Source of the DNA: JASHVB01 sp035523995
GTDB lineage: Bacteria > Pseudomonadota > Alphaproteobacteria > Acetobacterales > Acetobacteraceae
NCBI GenBank assembly: GCA_035523995.1
Contig: DATKPQ010000011.1
Span: 23,556-87,555 of the forward strand
Direction: 5' to 3'
Length of the DNA: 64,000 nt
Shown one piece after another: positions 59,635-64,000 of the stretch. How positions within the stretch are numbered: position 1 is the stretch's first letter; each line of letters opens with the position of its first letter. A program made the position numbers and the translations under genes. The notes under the pieces were generated by a model, which worked only from the letters and a program-made list of their open reading frames with translations, was not told the DNA's origin and searched no databases.

Positions 59635-62214
59635 CTAGCTCGCCTTGGAAATGATTGTGTGACCGGCCTGGCCAATCTTCGGCCGACCCTCTCGCGGCTG
59701 CGAAACATATCCCCCGATCATCTCGCGCACTTCGTCGAAATTGCGGATCTTGATATCCGCCTGAGTGAACGGAATCCCAATGCCGGCCTTGGCAAAGGCG
59801 TGGAAGATCGCGATCGACAGATCCGTGCGAACTCTCAGCGTTTTGGTAATGTCGTCCAGCTCGATAAAGACATAGAGCCCGAAATTAATGCTCGAGGCAC
59901 CAAACCCCGTAAGTTCGACAATCGGCTCGGGATCGCTGAGGACATCGGCACTCTCGCGGGCAACCCGCAGGAGTACCGCCTTCACCTCACCCGGATCGCA
60001 GTCATAGGCTGCTCCAACCGAAACCACGACGCGGCCGGTCCGGTTGTGCAGCGTCCAGTTTTTCACCTTCTCCGAGATGAAAGCCGAGTTTGGAATCAGA
60101 ACGTTCGCCCGATCGAATGTTTCCAGTTCCGTGGAACGCACGCTGATCCTGCGCACGTAACCCTCCTCTCCGCCGACCACCACAAGGTCGCCGACCCTGA
60201 CCGGACGCTCCACCAGCAAGATAAGCCCGGATACAAAATTATTGACCACATTCTGCAGCCCGAAGCCAATGCCGATGGAGAAGGCGCCGGCAACGATCGC
60301 GAGACTGGAAAGGCTGAAGCCGGCATAGGAAAACGCCACCAGCATCGCGATCAGGATCCCGAGATAGCCAACGCCGGTGCGGATCGAATGACGAACCCCG
60401 CCCGACAGCCCGGCGGGTTGCAGGATCTGAATATCCAACCAGCCCTGGAACAGCCGGGCCGCCGCGTAGCCAACGGCGAACACGATCGTCGCCGCCACCA
60501 GCGCTCCCAAGGTCACCTGCGTGTCGCCGATATGAAAACCAAAGAAAAGCTGGCGGTACCATTGCTCGATATCGGGACGCGTATAGCCCCATTGCAGCAT
60601 GATGAACGGCACCGCGACGATCAGCACGGCGAGCTTCAGCACCAGCTTGACCGGCAACGCGAGTTGCTCGCGCCGCGCTTGTTCCAGCGTTGTGCGCTCT
60701 CGAAGCCATCGTCCAAGAACAGCGCCGTCATCGCTTATGCATTGTGCGAAACCATCGACCCACACGAGCAGCAGATAGACCAAGGCCAGGATAAGCCCGG
60801 TCACGACCAACTGCTGTGCGAGAAAGTGCGCCAGCGCCAGGTAGCCGGTCAGCGCGCACATGACGATCGCAGCGACGATGATCCACACCAGCGATCGGAT
60901 CGCACGGAACAACAGCATCGACGATCCCGGCGAACCTTCTTCTATCGGGGTGCGGAGAATGGCGACCACGAGCCCTGCCAGGATCAGGCTCGAGGGCAAT
61001 GCCACCGCGATCGTCAGTCCGAATGGCGCGCGTACCAGAAGGGTTACGGCGTAGAGCAAGGCGGTCACGCTGTAGACGAACGCCAGCAGGGTCACGAGAC
61101 CGCAGAGGCGAACAGCGACCGCATCAGAGACGGCGATGAGACGCCAGCGCGACGCCAAAGGCGAGAACACGGTCGTCACCAGCGCACCCACCGTGAACAC
61201 GACCACGATGGATTCCGCGGCAAGATAGAACAACCAACTCAGCCGATAGGGAAATGGTTGTTCTGCACCGACCATGACATAGGCGAACACGACCGGGACA
61301 ACGACCGGCAACGCGCGGAACAATACCACCCCGGCCGCGGATGATGCGCGTCGCCAGAACGACAGCTCACCGGGACCTTGCCACGCGCGGAGCCTGCGCG
61401 CGCCGCGCCATCCCACGACACACAGCAACAGGAACAGCAGCGCGGCCTCAAATCCAACCCGCTCGACCCCGCTCCGATCTCCGGTGCCCTGCCACCAATC
61501 TGTCACGAGGCTGCGGACGCGCTGTGTCGTTTCCGGAATATAGTCCGCCACCTTGGACCATGTCTGATATGAATAGACGCCCGAGATCGGCCGCAACAAA
61601 TAAGCGGTGAATTCGTTTCGCCTTATATCCTCGATCCTGTCGAGCAGATTATCGGCGCGCAGCCTGGCCGATTGGGCTGACGCGTCACCGGCAACCAGAA
61701 GCCCAAGCCAGTAGTTCAGCCGAGCGCGATGTATCGCTATCTGCGGCGGCTGCGCCTCGCCCGCTGCCGGAGCCGGTCCCAGCAAATTCAACTGCGCTTT
61801 GGCCGTCGCCATCATGGACTGGAGCCGGCCCGATAAATCCTCGGTCTGCGCGTGTAATCGCTGCAACGCGTCGCGGTTGGTATCAAGCTGCGACCACTCT
61901 ACCGGCTTCTGCCGGAGGTCGGCCCCGATTTGATGCAATTCCGATTGCCAGTGCGCAACCGTAGCATCGAGATCAAGGCCCAATGCCTCGTTCACGTGCT
62001 TGACGATTTCCGCGGCGCGAAGCTCCGCGCTGGTCGGTTGGGTTGCGGTCGTGTCGCGCGGCGCCGCGGTTGCGGGCGTGGTCCCAGCGCGTGCCGGTTG
62101 TGCCAAGGCCCCTTCCCATCCGAAGGCACACTGAGCCACTGCGATCGTAACAACCGCGACGCCGATCAGGACCAGCCGAATCAACGCCTTTGCTGCCGGC
62201 CTAAGGCTAACCAT
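59635..62214 (-). CDS. MscS-family mechanosensitive channel with DUF3772 domain
   Basis: An 859-residue large MscS homologue. N-terminal signal or helix VLIGVAVVTIAVAQCAFG; a periplasmic DUF3772-type region with coiled-coil (WHSELHQIG-like AHWQSELHQIGADLRQKPVEW, TEDLSGRLQSMMATAKAQLN); about ten membrane helices; then the MscS core with GIAGAFSIGIGFGLQNVVNN-like VAGAFSIGIGFGLQNVVNNF, VERPVRVGDLVVVGGEEGYV and TFDRANVLIPNSAFISEKVK NW. It releases solutes under osmotic down-shock. The C-terminus has the usual cytoplasmic vestibule part. It stands alone. Confidence 0.94.
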   Translation of the reverse strand: MVSLRPAAKALIRLVLIGVAVVTIAVAQCAFGWEGALAQPARAGTTPATAAPRDTTATQPTSAELRAAEIVKHVNEALGLDLDATVAHWQSELHQIGADLRQKPVEWSQLDTNRDALQRLHAQTEDLSGRLQSMMATAKAQLNLLGPAPAAGEAQPPQIAIHRARLNYWLGLLVAGDASAQSARLRADNLLDRIEDIRRNEFTAYLLRPISGVYSYQTWSKVADYIPETTQRVRSLVTDWWQGTGDRSGVERVGFEAALLFLLLCVVGWRGARRLRAWQGPGELSFWRRASSAAGVVLFRALPVVVPVVFAYVMVGAEQPFPYRLSWLFYLAAESIVVVFTVGALVTTVFSPLASRWRLIAVSDAVAVRLCGLVTLLAFVYSVTALLYAVTLLVRAPFGLTIAVALPSSLILAGLVVAILRTPIEEGSPGSSMLLFRAIRSLVWIIVAAIVMCALTGYLALAHFLAQQLVVTGLILALVYLLLVWVDGFAQCISDDGAVLGRWLRERTTLEQARREQLALPVKLVLKLAVLIVAVPFIMLQWGYTRPDIEQWYRQLFFGFHIGDTQVTLGALVAATIVFAVGYAAARLFQGWLDIQILQPAGLSGGVRHSIRTGVGYLGILIAMLVAFSYAGFSLSSLAIVAGAFSIGIGFGLQNVVNNFVSGLILLVERPVRVGDLVVVGGEEGYVRRISVRSTELETFDRANVLIPNSAFISEKVKNWTLHNRTGRVVVSVGAAYDCDPGEVKAVLLRVARESADVLSDPEPIVELTGFGASSINFGLYVFIELDDITKTLRVRTDLSIAIFHAFAKAGIGIPFTQADIKIRNFDEVREMIGGYVSQPREGRPKIGQAGHTIISKAS

Positions 62215-62431
62215 GCACTTTTCCCGCTCGCCGTGTCGCCTGCTTGGCCATTAGAGGGTAGGACACCGGTTGTCATGTGAACAACACCAAACGCAGAAAT
62301 TCCCCGTCATGGCCGCCCCCATCGCAATCGATACGGCAACCGCATGTATCGTTCCCCCCGCGCTGCAACAATCCGCCCGGCATTGACAGCCTCACGCACC
62401 GCTTGCCACGTTTCGGCCAGGAGGAACAACA

Positions 62432-63181
62432 ATGCCAAAACTCGAAGGCAAGGTTGCGTTGGTGACGGGCTCTGGCCGCAATATCGGCCGCGCGACGGTC
62501 ATGAAACTGGCCGGCGAAGGCGCACACGTTATCGTCAACGCCCGCTCGAACCAGGCCGAAGCAGACGCCGTGGTACGCGAAGCCAGCACGCTAGGCGTGA
62601 AGGCACTGGCCGTCATCGCCGACGTCGCGAAGAAGGACCAGGTCGAAGCGATGGCGTCACGCGCACTGTCGGAATTCGGCCGAGTGGACATCCTGATCAA
62701 CAACGCCGCAATTCGCCCGCACAAGCCATTCACCGAACTGACGGCGGAAGATTGGGAAGCCGTCCGCAGCGTCGTGTTGGATGGCGCGCTGTACCTCACC
62801 CGCGCCCTGATCGAACCGATGGTCGCCAACAAATACGGCCGTATTCTGTTCTTTACCGGCGAGGGCGCTTTCGTGGGCGGCAGCGGCCGGGCGCATGTCT
62901 CCGCGGCGAAAATGGGTCTGGTCGGCTTCGCCCGCGGCCTGGCTTCGGAATTCGCGCCGCACAATATCCGCGTGAACGTGGTCTCGCCCGGCAGCATCGA
63001 TACCAGGCGCGCCAACCCCGAATGGTATCAGGGCCACGCGCCCAACGCCGCCGGCATCCCCCTCGGCCGCCAAGGCAAGATCGACGAGATCGCGGCGACC
63101 TGTTTATTCCTGGTAACGGACGACGGCGGTTTCATCACCGGCCAGACGATCCACGTAAACGGCGGCAGCGCGTATTACTAA
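62432..63181 (+). CDS. SDR-fold protein without the canonical Ser/Tyr active site
   Basis: A 249-residue short-chain dehydrogenase-fold protein. The cofactor site is intact (KVALVTGSGRNIGRATVMKL, INNAAIRPHKPF), and the C-terminus INGGSAYY-type GGFITGQTIHVNGGSAYY is standard. But the strand normally reading ISS is RILFFTGEGAFVGG, and the YxxxK motif reads VSAAK (AHVSAAKMGLVGFARG): the Tyr position is Val and the Ser position is Thr/Gly, while Lys remains. It either uses other residues or is not a dehydrogenase. RBS is CAGGAGGAACAAC. It stands alone. Confidence 0.9.
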   Translation: MPKLEGKVALVTGSGRNIGRATVMKLAGEGAHVIVNARSNQAEADAVVREASTLGVKALAVIADVAKKDQVEAMASRALSEFGRVDILINNAAIRPHKPFTELTAEDWEAVRSVVLDGALYLTRALIEPMVANKYGRILFFTGEGAFVGGSGRAHVSAAKMGLVGFARGLASEFAPHNIRVNVVSPGSIDTRRANPEWYQGHAPNAAGIPLGRQGKIDEIAATCLFLVTDDGGFITGQTIHVNGGSAYY

Positions 63182-63208
63182 CACCGTGGCGGCCATCTTC
63201 GTCCTCAT

Positions 63209-63350
63209 GTCATCGCGAGGAGCGCAGCGACGAAGCAACCTCGTTCAAGCCGGCGCACGAATCTACGCGCGCGCCACCCACGCGAGAGTGCTTCGGCTGG
63301 GGACCTCCAATGACATAGGGCCCCTCCGGGGCCGCGCAATGACATAGGGC
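63209..63350. repeat. Dispersed palindromic repeat copy with duplicated right end
   Basis: Starts TGTCATCGCGAGGAGCGCAG and has two right-end motifs, CAATGACATAGGG at 63308-63320 and again at 63337-63349. It follows the SDR stop codon by 28 bp. Confidence 0.75.
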
Positions 63351-63760
63351 ACGCCCATCTCGCCTCGCCAGCGCCCGGAACTACGCCACCGCATGTGCGT
63401 CGCCGGATCGGCCGATGATCGCCCCCAGCAATCCCGACGACACCACCGCAACTGCGCTCGGCAAAGCGCTCCCGCACACCACGATCGCACGCCGCCACAC
63501 CAGGAATTATGATCCGCAAGAAGAAATGGCCCACGGCCGCGCAACCAGTGGCCGTGTGTACCGCGTCCGCTGACGCCCGCTCCTGCCTCGCTTGCCCGCG
63601 ATGTCACCCAGTCGCGGGTCGGTCGCGCGGTCAGCGCGCAATCACGTTTCGCCGACGATAACCGCTTCTCGCGGTCTGCTCCCCACCAGGCCGCGTTAGT
63701 TGCAAACTTTTTTTGTTTGCCATATTGACATAACCTTCCAACCCATGCCATACTGGGCAA
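63351..63760. other. 410-bp region without recognised genes
   Basis: Between the palindromic repeat and the partial gene at the right edge. Several open frames on both strands look like GC-rich shadows. An AT-richer patch (GCAAACTTTTTTTGTTTGCCA, about 63701-63721) forms a small inverted repeat GCAAAC/GTTTGC around a T run, 40 bp before the next start codon, and may be a terminator or regulatory site. Confidence 0.45.
63701..63720. terminator. GCAAAC-T-run-GTTTGC hairpin
   Basis: GCAAAC and GTTTGC are inverted copies flanking a run of T. On the plus strand the loop is the T run itself, so it is not a classic terminator; a short hairpin upstream of the last gene is all that can be said. Confidence 0.3.
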
Positions 63761-64000
63761 ATGACCGCAGCAACAGCCACGACATCCGATTTCGCGGCCC
63801 AAAACCCTCTGGTACAGGCGTGGGCCCGCACCACCGCAACCCTTAACGCCTTGAATGCGCTTGTTTGCCTCGTCTTCAATCTCGTGGAGCATGGCAGGGA
63901 CCTCGCCTTCACGTTCCGCGACCATGTCCGCGAACCCGGCTTCGGCCTGACCGGCAGGTTGTTCGGAACCACCGACATCTATGTCATCGGCACGTGCATG
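63761..64000 (+). CDS. Partial protein of unknown function running off the window
   Basis: From the ATG at 63761 the frame is open for 80 codons to the window edge. The protein starts MTAATATTSDFAAQNPLVQA, has a possible hydrophobic segment LNALNALVCLVFNLV, then EHGRDLAFTFRDHVREPGFG LTGRLFGTTDIYV. I do not recognise a family. Codon use looks like its neighbours. The upstream GGGCAA is a weak ribosome-binding site. Whether it is real depends on the sequence beyond 64000. Confidence 0.45.
   Translation, partial: MTAATATTSDFAAQNPLVQAWARTTATLNALNALVCLVFNLVEHGRDLAFTFRDHVREPGFGLTGRLFGTTDIYVIGTCM

Overview
The window is a GC-rich (roughly two-thirds G+C), gene-dense piece of chromosome from an alphaproteobacterium, most plausibly of the Acetobacteraceae/Rhodospirillales. 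This is inferred from the type II secretion layout, the trxB-LysR pair, the Trm112/DUF971/LON-domain group, the GTG and TTG starts and the style of the dispersed palindromes; no rRNA is present to settle it. I support 62 protein genes (one running off the right edge), one pseudogene fragment, one tRNA (Pro, CGG anticodon) and several repeat families. I see no prophage, intact insertion sequence or CRISPR array.

Layout. 0-5.5 kb: a GxxExxY-family gene enclosed by inverted repeats, a DUF4286-like protein, ribF with a MaoC dehydratase, a small exported protein, the frameshifted 3' end of an M20 peptidase gene, a cytochrome b561/cytochrome c' pair and a LOG-family protein. 5.8-14.8 kb: first type II secretion (T2SS) island (gspI with a lytic transglycosylase, gspG, gspF-L-M-C-D, prepilin peptidase, gspH), with a 9 x 16-bp tandem repeat in its main divergent control region. 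15-22 kb: cpoB and pal, trxB, a LysR regulator, a CMD-family protein with an SDR, and a coiled-coil glycosyltransferase whose 3' end overlaps tRNA-Pro. 22-28 kb: the envelope/isoprenoid run cdsA-dxr-rseP and the proteostasis group cnoX-LON domain-Trm112-DUF971.

28-36 kb: a LysR regulator, a tandem universal stress protein with an FNR/FixK-like site upstream, an AT-rich intergenic stretch with a single-domain response regulator, an iron-type dehydrogenase, an orphan ccmB behind metF, and the lipid-transport genes mlaA-mlaC. 36.4-44 kb: second T2SS island (gspE, then gspJ-gspK) enclosing three exported proteins: a phospholipase C-like phosphoesterase, a periplasmic binding protein and a PEP-CTERM protein. 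Together the two islands supply C, D, E, F, G, H, I, J, K, L, M and the prepilin peptidase, so an almost complete secretion machine is encoded here in two blocks, with likely cargo beside the second.

44.8-64 kb: a BASS-type transporter, a methyltransferase, an acyl carrier protein with an FkbH-like enzyme, a sugar-acid-type set (SMP-30 lactonase, MR/MLE enolase-superfamily enzyme, ThDP enzyme), smpB, a molybdopterin oxidoreductase, glutathione peroxidase, a translationally coupled penicillin-acylase-family hydrolase and GH3-type acyl-amide synthetase, a large MscS-type channel, and an SDR that lacks the usual Ser/Tyr active site. This half is rich in a dispersed palindromic repeat (termini of the type TGTCATTGCGAGGAGCG...CAATGACA). 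The most novel-looking items are the acylase/GH3 pair, the repeat-bounded GxxExxY cassette, the ACP/FkbH pair without a visible assembly line, and the split T2SS with associated exported proteins.
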